A stretch of DNA of 6,901 bases. It comes from Angelakisella sp. Its GTDB lineage: Bacteria > Bacillota > Clostridia > Oscillospirales > Ruminococcaceae. How positions within the stretch are numbered: position 1 is the stretch's first letter; every line of letters begins with the position of its first letter. Under the pieces are notes generated by a model. It ran no database searches and was not told the origin of the DNA. It saw only the letters and a program-made list of their open reading frames with translations. The position numbers and the translations under genes were made by a program. The stretch is from NCBI GenBank assembly GCA_020024515.1, contig JAHHTR010000110.1, positions 1-6,901 of the forward strand. The letters are read 5' to 3'. Of the stretch, positions 6,743 through 6,901 are shown piece by piece.

Positions 6743-6901
6743 CTATATATTAAAAATCACAATGTCACCGTTCGATATCGGTGCAGGATAAAGAAACGTG
6801 CTGTAAACGCCCGTTTCGGTCACATCGGACGGCAGTGCCGACCGATATAAACCCACAAGTTTAGCACGTTTACAGAAAATTGCAGTGATATCTGAAAACG
6901 T
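6743..6901 (-). CDS. Possible 3' end of a convergent gene, unknown product (partial, 52 codons)
   Basis: Reading leftward from the window edge, one frame stays open for 52 codons to a TAG at 6743-6745, close to a terminator that could serve it. The visible C-terminus ends in SNGDIVIFNI and contains the stretch RSALPSDVTETGVYS. I do not recognise a family, and no start, motif or membrane segment can be seen. The frame coincides with the inverted repeat at 6774-6892, which by itself could explain the sequence. An open run of this length in DNA of moderate GC is not strong evidence, and one plus-strand frame is also open over much of the same stretch. The chief support is the convergent position next to a two-way terminator. 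Confidence 0.35.
   Translation of the reverse strand, partial: TFSDITAIFCKRAKLVGLYRSALPSDVTETGVYSTFLYPAPISNGDIVIFNI
6774..6892. repeat. Nested imperfect inverted repeat, about 119 bases
   Basis: Three sets of arms nest in order. The outer arms GATATCGGTGCA (6774-6785) and TGCAGTGATATC (6881-6892) pair at 11 of 12 positions, counting one G-T. The middle arms AAACGTGCT-gt-AAAC (6794-6808) and GTTTAGCACGTTT (6859-6871) give 13 pairs with a 2-base bulge. The inner hairpin ATCGGACGGC (6824-6833) and GCCGACCGAT (6837-6846) gives 9 pairs around an A-A mismatch with loop AGT. TTC (6771-6773) and GAA (6894-6896) extend the outside, and the structure may continue past the window edge. It could be a structured RNA, a small non-autonomous mobile repeat, or chance within a coding end. 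Confidence 0.55.

Noticed and set aside
6774..6901. Retron-type non-coding RNA for the terminal hairpin.
   Set aside because: Although there are long inverted arms, no reverse transcriptase gene or clear branching-guanosine layout is visible in the window.

Overview
The window is low-GC, AT-rich DNA that reads like a chromosomal housekeeping segment of a Bacillota/Clostridia bacterium. The signs are strong purine-rich Shine-Dalgarno (SD) sites, very AT-rich intergenic DNA, full-length DnaE and PfkA of the clostridial sort, and a tmRNA with an ANDNLAYAA tag. A gut clostridial lineage such as Oscillospiraceae is plausible, but the sequence alone does not settle it.

Layout: positions 1-85 are AT-rich and hold nothing I can name. 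A good sigma-A-type promoter (86-114) drives a CPBP-family membrane protease-like protein (149-1105). Its last codons overlap the GTG start of tadA (1095-1547), the tRNA wobble A-to-I deaminase. Only 30 bases later comes dnaE (1578-5003), the DNA polymerase III alpha subunit. These three genes look like one transcription unit. After a 163-base AT-rich gap with a strong SD site but no convincing promoter comes pfkA (5167-6141), the ATP-type 6-phosphofructokinase, followed by a hairpin at 6165-6187.

A near-consensus promoter (6221-6249) then drives ssrA (tmRNA, 6264-6612), with a strong and probably bidirectional terminator at 6697-6738. The tmRNA rescues stalled ribosomes and TadA tunes decoding, so both support translation. 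DnaE serves replication or repair, and PfkA is the committing step of glycolysis. They appear to share a neighbourhood rather than a pathway.

The last 160 bases differ in character. They are richer in GC, form a nested imperfect inverted repeat about 119 bases long (6774-6892), and also contain an open minus-strand frame that runs off the window edge and converges on ssrA. Because the 3' end of ssrA is a known integration hotspot for mobile elements, and a short direct repeat lies just past it (6662-6683), this edge is where an accessory element might begin. No integrase or complete new system is visible inside the window, so no undescribed system can be claimed from it.
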